From positions 221,809,501 to 221,873,500 of the forward strand of contig CM032228.1 of the NCBI GenBank assembly GCA_019009955.1: DNA of 64,000 nt, written 5' to 3'. The notes under the pieces are model-generated. The model searched no databases, was not told the origin of the DNA, and saw nothing but the letters and a program-made list of their open reading frames with translations. Shown here in pieces: positions 31,093-41,621 of this stretch. A program made the position numbers and the translations under genes. Source of the stretch: Riptortus pedestris (lineage: Eukaryota > Arthropoda > Insecta > Hemiptera > Alydidae). Each line of letters opens with the position of its first letter. Positions within the stretch are counted from its first letter, which is position 1.

Positions 31093-31174
31093 GTGTGTAT
31101 AAATGATGAATAGAATTTAATCACCATCTTTCGGATGAAATTATATGATTATTGCATTCTACTGATATACACAC
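31093..31174 (+). ncRNA. box C/D snoRNA 4 (RpLP2 3' UTR intron)
   Basis: Terminal stem GTGTGTAT (31093-31100) with ATACACAC (31167-31174). C box ATGATGA 31103-31109, D CTGA 31162-31165, and a degenerate D' (ATGA, 31135-31138). The guide TCACCATCTTTCGG (31121-31134) is complementary to 14 nt of the same 28S segment (CCGAAAGATGGTGA). The stem differs from those of snoRNAs 1-3 but still pairs, which supports function. Confidence 0.85.
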
Positions 31175-31608
31175 AATGCTGTTTATATATCACTTGTAGT
31201 TCTTAATCCTTGAAATAGTGGCATGACTACACAAAAAGAAAAATGTCCAGTTATCCCCATGTGCCTGTAAAACAGAAAACTTTCTGTAGTTATCTTCAGT
31301 ATAAAACTGATTGAGTTAAGATTGACTTATTTACTGCTATTTTGATGATATCACTATTGTTGTTGTTACTATGTTGACCTTATCAGTCTGAAAAGTTCTT
31401 GTGTTGAACTCCAGCTTCTCAATGATGTAGGCTGCTCCTTAGCTGAAGAGTGTTTTATTTTTCTCATCACCTGGCTTAGTCTTTTGGTTTTTATCAGAGT
31501 AAAAAACAAATTGGACAAATCTTTTTCATGTATTTGTTTGTTAATGCCATTCCAGAAACTTATATATAATTTCATCATTAGTTGTATTGTTAGCCATTGG
31601 ATACAGAG

Positions 31609-31862
31609 TGATAGCAGAGGCTGGTTGGGTATCGGCTATACAAATTCTTAATTCTTCAAATAAAGGAGTTTATTGAGTATGATAAGATCATTCAAGATAT
31701 AGTTTTCTCAAAATGCAATTGTTATTTGCTTCCTGCTCCTCTATTTTATTGCTCTGAAGAAGGGTACCAATGTTGCCCGAAACTGTCAGTATACTCAATA
31801 AACTTCTTTATTTGAAGAATTAAGAATTTGTATAGCTGATACCCAACTATCCTCTACTATCA
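31609..31862. mobile_element. hairpin element with ~72-bp inverted arms
   Basis: The left arm 31609-31680 (GGTTGGGTATCGGCTATACA, ATTCTTAATTCTTCAAATAA) is inverted at 31791-31862 with a few mismatches. The loop contains CTGAAGAAGGGTACCAATG, TTGCCCGAAACTG. It sits between snoRNAs 4 and 5. Such GAAGAAGG...CGAAAC loops are seen near ends of some Penelope-like or other arthropod repeats, but the class is not certain. Confidence 0.7.
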
Positions 31863-31936
31863 TTGTAAATAATTTGATACCCTTTATATCAAATAAATTT
31901 CACCCTTTTATTAAACAAAATTTATTGGAGTGTTTT

Positions 31937-32017
31937 AACTGTATAAATGATGAAGAACTTAAATTCACCATCTTTCGGATGAACCCTGATTATAATTTTT
32001 TTTTCTGATATACAGTT
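31937..32017 (+). ncRNA. box C/D snoRNA 5 (RpLP2 3' UTR intron)
   Basis: Terminal stem AACTGTAT (31937-31944) with ATACAGTT (32010-32017). C box ATGATGA 31947-31953, D CTGA 32005-32008, C'-like CTGATTA 31986-31992, degenerate D' ATGA 31979-31982. The guide TCACCATCTTTCGG (31965-31978) is as in snoRNA 4. It ends about 220 nt before the final acceptor. Confidence 0.85.
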
Positions 32018-32235
32018 GCCATTTAATTTTCCCCTCTTTGTGTACTCTGGATTAGATATTTTTCTCATTTTAATGATATATTTCTAAAACAAATTTGAAT
32101 TTTTATATGAGAAAGAAATTGCTATATGCCTTCATATATAGTAATTTTCTAATATTAATTAGCTTATTTCCTACAATTTTAATTCTTTCAAGTGACTTCT
32201 CTTGTTTTATATTCATTTTTTTTTGTTACTTTCAG

Positions 32236-32320
32236 GAGCTTGAGAAGAAAGGAAACATGATGTACAAAGAAGTTTTTTTTTTACATTTAAGATAAAATAA
32301 AGTCTTTTATTTAATTTTGT
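32236..32320 (+). other. RpLP2: RpLP2 terminal 3' UTR exon with polyadenylation signal
   Basis: Acceptor TTTTGTTACTTTCAG precedes GAGCTTGAGAAGAAAGG. The signal AATAAA is at 32296-32301, followed by a T-rich stretch. The exact cleavage point is not determined. The exon-exon junction lies only five nt after the stop, so this layout should not trigger nonsense-mediated decay. Confidence 0.75.
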
Positions 32321-32465
32321 TTTGTCACCTGTACCCTTTCTGAAAAATGTTGCTTGTAATTTTCTATAATTTATCACTGACCCTTACAGCTGGTGAACTG
32401 TTCAAGAAAATTAGATTTAGCCTTACAGCTATCAATTGGAGTTCTAGGAAGCCGTTTACAATTCA

Positions 32466-33322
32466 AAAAAATTTTCGAATCTCCAACGATCCTACCTCAG
32501 ATGACAAAAAAGAGGTCTGTTCAAAATTATATATAATTATATAAATTATATATTTGTCTGTTAATGCTATAGCAGTCACATTTTTGTCTGATCAGTACCA
32601 AACTCGGTTTTTAAATGATATGTCAAGTTCATTAACGACTAAAATCTCGGACCAGTGGGGAGGGGGATTTCGAAAATTCTTAATACCTTGTTATTATGCG
32701 TCGGATCGAAAAATTGTTTAAAACTAGTCTTATGCAGATATAATATTCTATAAATGTTATGTATGTTTTTTCATTGCCTTGATTATTAACTGAGATTTTT
32801 GCCTTTTTTAGTTTTCATTCTTGAGTAAATTCCAACCACTCTTACTCATGTCATGTTAACAATAAGCTCTTTTTATAGCATGAACCATTTCATTCTAAGG
32901 ATAAATACCGAATGTGGTTTTCATTGAAATTTTATTTTGTGAGATACATGCAAATGTGTTATATGATGTCATCAACTAAGCTTTTGTTATTTACTCGAAA
33001 ATGTTTATTAGATCTCTACCATTCTCGATATGTAACCTTTTCAGTCAAGGCTAACTATCATATTTGTTATTGACTGAAATCAGACTTGGGATGTTAGTAG
33101 TCAGACGTAAAATGTTTTAGAACCAATCTTGTTAAACTATTGAAGTATTCGGCGAGTTATTCATGTTTCTGCTTTCAGTAACCCCCCACCCAACCTTCTA
33201 TTCTTAGGTTTTTTTTTTTTTTTTTTTTTCATATAAATATAGAATATGTGGATGAGATCAGTAGTGTGCTATATCACAACCTCGGGAATTGCTTAGTTTG
33301 CGCAGCTCCTGTGTAACAGGTT
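32466..33322 (-). mobile_element. Helitron-like element, diverged extended copy
   Basis: Family landmarks in minus orientation: CCAACGATCCTACCTCAGATG, TTTGTCTGTTAATGCTATAG, TCAAGTTCATTAACGAC, and the end AATTGCTTAGTTTGCGCAGC then TCCTGTGTAAC. It includes the extended segment near 32,950-33,180 and a poly-T run. Confidence 0.6.
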
Positions 33323-33584
33323 TTTTTTTAGAATTCTGGTTCAAAGAGCCCCAACAGAAGCTTAGCATCAGTTAACCTGCAATTCACAAATCCCTTGCCA
33401 ACGGCCATTACCTCTTGAATCATTTTGTAACATACTGGATAACTGTGGTTATCTCAAGATCAAAAATAAATTTTGTTAGATACAAAATAAAATAATTCTT
33501 AAGAGTATTATATCTTTAAAAAAATAAGAAATTTGAATTTTCTAAATCCCCATATTGTCATGACAAAAATCGCTTCATGATTAC

Positions 33585-34330
33585 AATCTCCAATAGCTGA
33601 TTTCCCTTAGGGGAAATCTGCTAAAATGAGGTCCGTTAAAAAATTCTCTCTCTCTCTACCGGTTTTATGTAAAAATAAAGATCAAATTCGTGAATGGCTG
33701 TAATCTGATTGGGGAGGGGGGGGCGGTGAAAATTGTATAAAACCAATTTTATTGCAGATTAAATGTTATATACGGTTTTTCCCTATATTGAATATTAACA
33801 GAGATATTAGAATTTTTTACTTTTCGGCCTTCAGTAAACCCCCCTCCTACTCATGTCATATTAACAATAAGCTATTATATCATGAAGCTCCGATGTAAAT
33901 ACATGGCACGCAAGGGAAATCTGATTTGTTAATGCTATGGAGGCTTAGTGGACTTTTTTAATCATTTAATACGAACTCCTACCTCCCCGACCAGCTGTTT
34001 TAGTCGATTTCCCTTTCAATCAACTATCTATGGATTTTTCGAAAAACTTCAAATGCCCATCAATAAAGTCTGACAAGCCAAACCTTATTAAAAGCCTGTC
34101 ACTCAGGTGCTGCTTTAACTAAGCAGATTTCCTGTGTGCACCGCGAATTTGCGTTTATCTCAAATCGTAAAAGTTAAGTGAGAACAATATTTGGTATTTA
34201 GGCTTCAATTAAAGTTCTTCATAATATAAGAGCTTATTGTTAATATGACATGAGTATGAGTGGGGTTTTACTGAAGGCCAAAGATTAAAAAATGCTAATA
34301 TCTCTGTTAATAATCAAGATAGTGAAAAAA
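33585..34330. mobile_element. mosaic of Helitron-like fragments
   Basis: A plus-orientation 3' end (AATAGCTGATTTCCC ... CTGCTAA, 33588-33624) is followed by minus-orientation core and tail pieces to about 33,955. Then a plus-orientation 5' piece (GTCACTCAGGTGCTGC, 34,097 onward) runs to the next copy. Ends are eroded and there is no coding content. Confidence 0.5.
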
Positions 34331-35124
34331 GTTTGTCACGCAGGGGCTACGTAAACTAAACAGATTTCCCTCGAAGTTTAATAATAGATAAACCTACATA
34401 CTGCTAACACCACCATGAATAAATACAAATGGTAATAAGAAATCTTGCCCATCTGGCGGAAGCCTCAAATGTAAACAAACAGGCCTGGCAACGACTCATC
34501 GGAACTAAAATATATCAGAATTTAATTTTTGTCTCAATCAAATTTTAGTAGTCCGAGTATTTAAGACTGGAGAACATATTTGCATGTATCATATAGTAAA
34601 GGTCTCTGGAAAACAATATTTGGTACTTAACCCTTCATCACTCTTGTGACATATGAGCACTCGCATCGGGTCATGAGAGACCCGAGGTTAATAAGTTCAA
34701 AAAGTATTATATAAAGGCCTAAAATAATATAAATACTTTATTTTTCTCAATTAGAACTGCATTTACTTTTAGTAAAAACATAAAAGTTTAGAATGAAGCC
34801 TTCAGAACAGATTTCAATATACCTTCAAAAATGCCACCTAAAATGATGGATTCTTAGAAATGTTCATTTTGAAGTTAATTTATAAAATTTAAGAAATATA
34901 GACTTTTTAAATACATTAAAGAGACTCTTGAAAAGAAAGAAATTCATTCAATTTTACCAGAAACTTCTACTATTCATTAAAAAGTCATCCTCCATTACTG
35001 TCTTGAAATAGGCGAGTACTGAATGTTGAGATTTGAAAATTTAATTTTATTGTTCATGAAATGAAATGAAATTTATAATTCCAATAAAATGAAAAAGAAA
35101 TAGTTTATGCACATATTAAAAAAG

Positions 35125-35809
35125 TCCGTCACGCAGGGGCTGCGTAAACTAAGCAGATTTCCCACGTGAAGTTTTACAATAGAGAAATCTTCCTAATAAC
35201 AACTGAAGTAGTAAGAAACCTAAAACATTATTTAGGGCGTAATAACCCAGTAGTTTCTAGCCCCAAAAAACAGTTAACCTAACCTCTAAACCTATTCACG
35301 AGGAACGAATAGTTATGGAAACGGCCACCAGAGCTCTCGGCGGAAAGTCCTAACATAGCCTACTGATGACCACACGCAGAATACAAATGCAAATATCTCG
35401 GTTAGTATTCAAGATACAGAATAAATGTATAGAACAATATTTATAGTAAATTTAATTTGCAATAAGATTTATTCTATACAATTTTTCGATCCGACGCATA
35501 ATAAAGGAGATATTTTGAATTTTCAAAAATCCCCCCTCCCACTGGTCCGATTTCAGCCGTTAACGAACTTGATCTTCCTTTTTACATAAAACGATTAAAT
35601 TCCGAGTTTGGTAACGATCAAACAAAAATTGCGACCGCTAGAGCGTTAACAGACAAATATATATCTATATATATATATATATAATTTTGAACGGACCTCA
35701 TTTTCGTCATCTCCTGGGTAGGATCGATGGGACATTTGAAGAAATTTTTCGAAACTCGCATCATGAGTACGACCTCAATAGCTGATTTCCCTTAGGGGAA
35801 ATCTGCTAA
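35125..35809 (+). mobile_element. Helitron-like element inside piggyBac (full-ended, 685 bp)
   Basis: Begins TCCGTCACGCAGGGGCTGCG and ends with the hairpin and CTGCTAA at 35809. The subterminal AGCAGATTTCCC and GGGAAATCTGCT are inverted. A short (TA)n tract is at 35,660-35,681. A good reference copy of the family. Confidence 0.8.
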
Positions 35810-35973
35810 AAAAAATTAACAAATAAAACTGAACATGAAAATAAGTAATATGAACAAACAATTATTATTCATGAAAAGAGAAAGCTCCAATAATAAGTAA
35901 AAAAAAAAAATAGCCAATAATAAGGTGGTAGGTACACTCATGTAGTAGTATATAATAATTCTTCACTTACACT

Positions 35974-37620
35974 TCACATATCACCGATGAATGTTTTGGG
36001 CTTATATTTTTTTAAACATTTATAGCAAACCTGGGAATGTTTTAAGTCCTTGGTACTTGGGCAAAGATAACATCTGCGTTTCTTCGGTCGTGATGGGCCT
36101 CCTTCCTCAGGCTGAGCCTTTAGTACCATCACTTCCTCTTCGTCCAAGTAAAGTATGATTCTTTGTCTCAGAGACTTCAAAATCCGGGGGTTTTGAGATC
36201 TTTTTACCACATAAATTTTTACTAATTGGTGGGCTAGTTCTTTCAAATATTGTATCCGAGGTAGTTTGAGGTTATTGTTGGTTTTATAAACAATATATGA
36301 ATTTATGCCCGTTACAATCAAAAAGTGGAAAAATAGGGCTAACGGCCATCTATTGGTTTTCGCCCAGTGTTGTAATATGAACAAAGCTGGTCGTTGGCAT
36401 CAACGCCGCCTTTAGTACTATTATAGAATGATATAACCTCTGGTTTCCGATCGTTTCCTGATGATTCGTCTATATCGGCCGAATGGTGCATGGTCGATAG
36501 TAAAATGACAGCCTTCTTTTTTTTTGGAACATAGGAAAAAGACAAAGGCCGCAACGTGACAGTTGATAAACTGTCACGTTGCGGCCTTTGCCTTTTACCG
36601 GTTCAACTAGGCGATTCACTATCTCAATAGCCGTATTTCCGTTTCTGTATGGTCCTTCTGGTTGTGTTCCAGAGTAAATTTCGAATTTTAATAAATAAAA
36701 TGTTTTAGAATCTACAAGAGCAAATATTTTAAGTCCGTATCGTTGTGGCTTGTTTGGAAGATACTGGCGGAAAGAACACCGACCGCGGAAGCCCACCAAC
36801 TGCTCATCAATAGTCAAGATTTCATGGGGAGAATAGGCCTCTACAAATTTATCCCCTAAAATAGTAATGAGCTCTCTGATCGGGGCTAACTTATCAATCA
36901 TTTTTCGTTCTGATCTGCTATTGATATCATCAAAACGTAAATTTCTTAGGAGAAAGTGGAACCTTTCTCTGTTCATTGTGACAGGGAATATAGCAGGCCC
37001 ATCTTTCCCCCACAAATCTTTGGTGTTTGTGTGAGCTGTCCTAAAAACACCGGACATAAACAAGAGACCAATTAGTGCCCTGATTTCATCAGGATCTGTC
37101 TCAGCTGCATCTCTTGAGCGAGAAAATTTGTGACTTACTGTCCTAATTTTTATATTGGTGTTCCTCACAATGAGTAAAATTACTTGATCATTGACTTGTT
37201 GAAAGCATCACATTCCTGACTAGTATCGCTAAATCCTCGCCGGACGCAAAACATTTGTGTAACTAAATTTTCCTTGCGAGTTCTGGTGGTGGGGGGTGGT
37301 TCTGTAAACCATTTTATTTTCTGATTTTTCGAAACATAACAATTTTCTGGCTCAACTAGACATTCTTCATCGTCAGTGGCCTCTTGCTCACTATTTGTGT
37401 CATGATCACTTTGAACAACAAGATCCTCTTCATCTTCATCAGGAGAGTCCTTAATAACATCGGTGGTGTCCGGAAGTGGATCCTCCATATTTTGTCGTTC
37501 CAGCTCCCGCAAAAGTTCTTCATCAGTTCTGAATAACTGCTGAGCCATGCTTTCTTCCACTGCAAGGACCCTGATATCTTCACATAACAAAGAACTCGCG
37601 TCAGGTCTGAACACTGACAC
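35974..37620 (-). pseudogene. piggyBac transposase, frameshifted and core-deleted
   Basis: The minus-strand pieces follow piggyBac order. An acidic N-terminal region (37180-37620, DEELLRELERQNMEDPLPD) leads into a one-base frameshift near 37,175. The DDE_Tnp_1_7-type core follows (36590-37168: DPDEIRALIGLLFMSGVFR; ILTIDEQLVGFRGRCSFRQY; first catalytic Asp in KIFALVDSKTFYLLKFE). The expected stretch with the second catalytic Asp (DNWFTS-type) is absent and is replaced by a 22-bp palindrome at 36543-36590. The third region is TKGGVDANDQ at 36339-36550. Another frame change leads to RWPLALFFHFLIVTG and a cysteine-rich C-terminus (RCYLCPSTKDLKHSQVCYKC). It cannot be active. Confidence 0.88.
36543..36590. 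repeat. 22-bp perfect palindrome at a transposase deletion junction
   Basis: Arms 36543-36564 and 36569-36590 (CAAAGGCCGCAACGTGACAG... and its reverse complement) are separated by GATA. It sits exactly where the piggyBac catalytic core is missing. Confidence 0.92.
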
Positions 37621-38142
37621 AAAGTGTAACTTATGAACTCGCCTCGGGTCAGTACACCGACAAAAATTGTAACTTATGAACTCGCGTCGGGTCAGAACTG
37701 GATTTTCTCGCGCGACACTCTCTTTCTGATGGTTTATGGTTGACTAAATGTTATACGGTTGTCTCATTGGAGAATAGAAAAGAGGAGGGGGTGACAGGAA
37801 AAATCTTGTATTTAATATTAGTCCTGGATGATGTAGTGGGTCTGTACTGACCCGAGGCGAGTGCTCAAGGGTTAAGCTTCGAAGAATGTGGTTTATTATA
37901 TAAATGAATATTGTTTATGTAACAGAAGTAGAAGTGGGAGTTGACTGAAAAATGCAAATATCTTGGTTAATATTGTAGATAGAGGATAAATGTATGTAAC
38001 AATATTTATAGTACATTAAATTTGTTCTATATACTGTTTCGATCAGACTTATAGTAAGAGAAATTTCGAATTTTCAAAATTCTCCCCCTCTAATAAATCC
38101 CCCTGGTCCGATTTAAGTTGTTAACGAAATTGATCTTTTTTA

Positions 38143-38409
38143 GCAGATTTCCCTTCTGATCGAAAAATTGTATAGAACCAATCTTATTGCAAATTAAATT
38201 TACTATAAATATTGTTATATACATTTATTCTCTATCTTGAATATTAACCGAGATATTTGCATTTTTATTAAGTGTAACGGACGAGCTATGGTTCCCGCCT
38301 AAAGCTAGTGCGGCCATTTCCGTAACTGATCGGCACTCGTAAGGATATTTCTCTATTTTATAACTTTATGTGGGAAATCTGCTTAGTTTACGCAGCCCCT
38401 GCGTGACGG
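38143..38409 (-). mobile_element. Helitron-like fragment, nested
   Basis: AGCAGATTTCCC-like start, then GATCGAAAAATTGTATAG, CTTGAATATTAACCGAG, and a clean terminus GCAGCCCCTGCGTGACGGA. It lacks the middle of the element, including the (TA)n. Inserted in another copy. Confidence 0.65.
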
Positions 38410-38610
38410 ACTATTTTTTACTGAAAACGACTAAATATCGAGTTTGTAATCAAATCTAAACAAAAATTGCGACCGCTAGAACGGTACAGACATATATATA
38501 TACATACATACAGTTTCTAACGTATCTCATTTTCGTCATCTACTAGGTAGGATCGATGGACTTATGAAGAAAAATTGCGAAATCAGCTAAAAACGTACAT
38601 TAGAACATTG

Positions 38611-38867
38611 CATTTGCAATAAGATTGATTCTATAGTATATTTTACGTATCCGGCGCATATCAACGGTAATATTTCGAACCCCCCTCCGGTTTGATTCAA
38701 CCATTAACGATCTTGATCTTTATTTTTACATAAAACTATTAGATATCTAGTTTGGTACTGATCAGCCAATTATTTATATCCTAGGTAGGATCGATGGACA
38801 TTTGAGGAAATGTTTCGAAAATCGCGTCACGAGACGACCTCAATAGCTTAAAGGGAAATTTGCTAAA
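38611..38867 (+). mobile_element. Helitron-like element, eroded copy
   Basis: Landmarks AACGATCTTGATCTTTATTT, CTAGGTAGGATCGATGGACA, GACGACCTCAATAGC and a decayed 3' end (GGGAAATTTGCTAA). Confidence 0.6.
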
Positions 38868-40160
38868 GCCAAGGAATGACAAATGCTGTGAAAGCACCTG
38901 TTGTAATAATTAATCAGCCCATTTATTATGAGCTCCTCTTTCTAACGAAATTCTCAGAATGACGGCTTTAGGATGGATGAAGTTTTGGGCCCTGAAATTC
39001 ATTATGAAGTGAAACTTTAAAATAAAACAGAAGAGAGAAGTTTTTTTCTTTCCAATTGTGTCTTCTCAGCTGTGACATGGTCACACCAAGAAACACGAGG
39101 CTAAATTGGAAGTATGGCAGCCCTCAATTCAGAGGTGTGTGACCAATGCCAGAAGTAGTGATTGCATTAGGATCACTGAGCTGAGGAATCATACTGGAAT
39201 GAAAGATGTCATATGCTTCTCAAGAGCCGTAAAATGGAAATGTGAACGAGTTTAATGACAGCACGTGGGAAAAATTGAATGGGCACCTTATGACAGGAAG
39301 GCTAAGAGATGGGCAGACAGCTTGAACTAGCTAACTTGATCATCTTGGTCGAGAACTGCACGATACGGGGAACTCTTGACAGGAAATATGGGAAATCAAT
39401 AAATAAATAGCAGGAATTAAGACCGTTACTCCATCAAGGAGGCTCTCATTGTAAAATATTTTTTTAAAAAAAAAACACATCATATAAAGAAAAAGTAAAT
39501 ATTTGTTTCATGTGGGAAAAGAAATTGTTTATTTACATTATAACTACTTTATTTTGTGTTCTGTCAATAAAAAGGCTTTATTATTATTAGAACGCCCAAT
39601 TATTTTTCTAGATGTCATGAGCGCTCCCTGGAAAAATTCCGCTTAAGCATTGGGATCCCTAAAAGAAGGTATATGAGGGTAATTGGTTGAAAAGGTTCTT
39701 CTTTTCTTTATTATCTCTCCTACTATCCCTTCTTCCCACACAAGCACACAATACCTGCATAGAATGAAACAAGAGAGTTTAGTAGAAGGGGAACTGTGAG
39801 AACAATCCTAGCAGATCATTCTGCCTACTCACAACACCAACTAGGTATCCAATTGCTGGGTCTCAGATAAAAAAGAAAAAAAAAAAGGTTCTTAACGAGG
39901 TAAATCTGCCTATCTCAAATCCTGGAGAACACAGTTTTTTGATTAATTACTTAAAAAGTTTTTAACAATAGATACAATAGCATGCTCGTTCTTCCATATC
40001 TGACTCCAGTGATCGTTTTCTCATTCTAATAACAAGCCTTGGAGATTTACCAAACCCAATAGGAAAAAATAATGTATTCCAAAAAAGCTGATTGAGAAGT
40101 TTTGACGAATCGGAGAGGTTTCCAAACACATATAGAACAATCCTGCACTGAATTAACAAA
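38868..40160. other. intergenic; possible LINE 3' remnant
   Basis: Around 39,200-39,400 the plus strand resembles the tail of a non-LTR retrotransposon reverse-transcriptase protein (SRAVKWKCERV, EWAPYDRKAKRWADSLN) with many stops. This is weak. The rest, including the reverse frame at 39962-40159, shows nothing recognisable. Confidence 0.25.
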
Positions 40161-40162
40161 AG

Positions 40163-40507
40163 TCCGTCACGCAGGGGCTGCCTAAACTATGCAGATTTAC
40201 CACGTACTGGCATAGCAGACTTGTGATTTCATCTAACCACGAATTGTCTATTCCTAAGAAAATAATCTAATGAGTCGAGGGAGGGGGTGGGGGGGGGGTA
40301 CCTGAAGACTGAAAGCACGAATGACTCGATTTGTACTTGGGCTACAAAAAAAAAATCATTGAACGACAATTTTAGAGCTTTAACAGTTTAACAATATTGA
40401 TTCTATAACATTTTACGACCCGACTCATAATAACGGAGATATTTTGATATTTCGAATTCCCCTGCCTCTACCCCCCCACTATTCCTAGTCCGATTTCTGT
40501 CAAAAAC
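40163..40507 (+). mobile_element. Helitron-like element, 5' part
   Basis: Starts TCCGTCACGCAGGGGCTGCC and keeps family tail landmarks in order, fading at AGTCCGATTTCTGTC, just before a SINE. Confidence 0.6.
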
Positions 40508-40519
40508 AAATATGGTGAA

Positions 40520-40736
40520 GGGGCTCAGGTTAGCCATGTGAGTTGTCTTTAATCTCACATGGTAATCCTAGAGTGGCGAGTTCGATTCCCGCCTGGGCAA
40601 GGGAATTTATTTAGTGACGGAATTCATTAAATAAAATCCTTAGTCCCACCTAGGTTAGAAAAGGGTGGAAACCTGTAGATAACCCGTCCCAATTGGCCTT
40701 AGTTACAAAGAGTGGACGTTAATAAATAATTAAATT
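40520..40736 (+). mobile_element. tRNA-derived SINE, copy f (full length)
   Basis: GGGGCTCAGGTTAGCCATGT head, GAGTTCGATTCCCGCC B-box-like block, (AAT)n tail. The exact 12-bp direct repeat AAATATGGTGAA lies at 40508-40519 and 40737-40748. Confidence 0.88.
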
Positions 40737-41621
40737 AAATATGGTGAAATTACACATGAAATAGTGCAGCATCCACCTGAAAAAATGTTGCACTTAGTAC
40801 TCCGTGTGTGCAATATTATTTGAGGAAAAGCCAAGGTTCCGAAGAGTTGTGAGATATTCTAATTCTTAAATCGAATAAATCCTACAGATAGAACGAACCA
40901 CAGGCCCCTTCCTATCTAACTGCTTATACAAAATAATGGAGAGTGAGGATGTTGAACAAGAGGCTCAATGGATGCTACTCCAAATTAGGTAAGGTGTAGA
41001 TTCAGGTAGAACAGGTCCATAATTGACAACCTATAGACGTCGGATATATTTCATATGTTCAAGATCTCCCGAAAATGTATATGTAACCAGTCTTAAAGAA
41101 AATTTAATTCCAATAAATGATCTTCTAGCCATATTTCTGTATCCGGAACATTAGCCGTGATATTTGCATATTTTAGTTTTCAGTCAGCAAAGCCCTTCCC
41201 CTACTCATTCGGTTTTCACTTAAACATCTCATATCCAGCTGGTATATGATTTCTATTTAAATAGGCGTCTTATTATGGGAGAAATAGGGAATAAATATAT
41301 GGAGAGTATACACACACTCAAAAAAGTTTTCATACAATTCATTTTTTCCATCTTTGTTATTTATACATTAATTATATTCATTTTATTAAGTATCAAGGTA
41401 TAGTTGGGACAAAGGTACATCAACATGATAACAAGTCAATGTTGGATCACTAATCCCATAGCAAGAACGTAAACAACTTTAATCCGGAGGTCAAAAAAGT
41501 TTCCATACATCAATGATATCTTATTGCTAATTCCATTCAATGCTTTTACTTAATCCCAAACCATAATCACAATAATAGTTTCAATCTTTAGTTAAGGTTT
41601 AGCCTCACTTGAATCATCATC

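Larger units (their letters stand above)
34631..37871 (-). mobile_element. piggyBac transposon (defective, 3241 bp)
   Basis: Flanked by TTAA on both sides (34627-34630 and 37872-37875), the piggyBac target. Termini are CCCTTCATCACTC at the left and, inverted, CCCTTGAGCACTCGCCTCGG at the right, with subterminal GGGTCAT..GACCCGAGG motifs. The transposase lies on the minus strand at 35974-37620 and is broken. A 685-bp Helitron-like copy (35125-35809) inserted later between the left end and the transposase stop. Confidence 0.88.
34333..38610 (+). mobile_element. Helitron-like copy interrupted by piggyBac and by another copy
   Basis: The 5' end GTCACGCAGGGGCTACGTAA (34336 onward) runs to TTTGGTAC, where the piggyBac element begins. 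It resumes at 37872 (TTAAGCTTCG ...) and runs to about 38,140. There a minus-orientation fragment (38143-38409) intervenes. The core resumes (ACGACTAAATATCGAGTTTG, ATTGCGACCGCTAGAACGG) and fades near 38,600. Confidence 0.6.

Noticed and set aside
32095..32295. 66-aa frame overlapping the RpLP2 3' UTR exon
   Set aside because: Chance frame. The 3' UTR exon and AATAAA explain the region.
39962..40159. 65-aa reverse frame
   Set aside because: No recognisable domain, and it ends in a Helitron-like copy.
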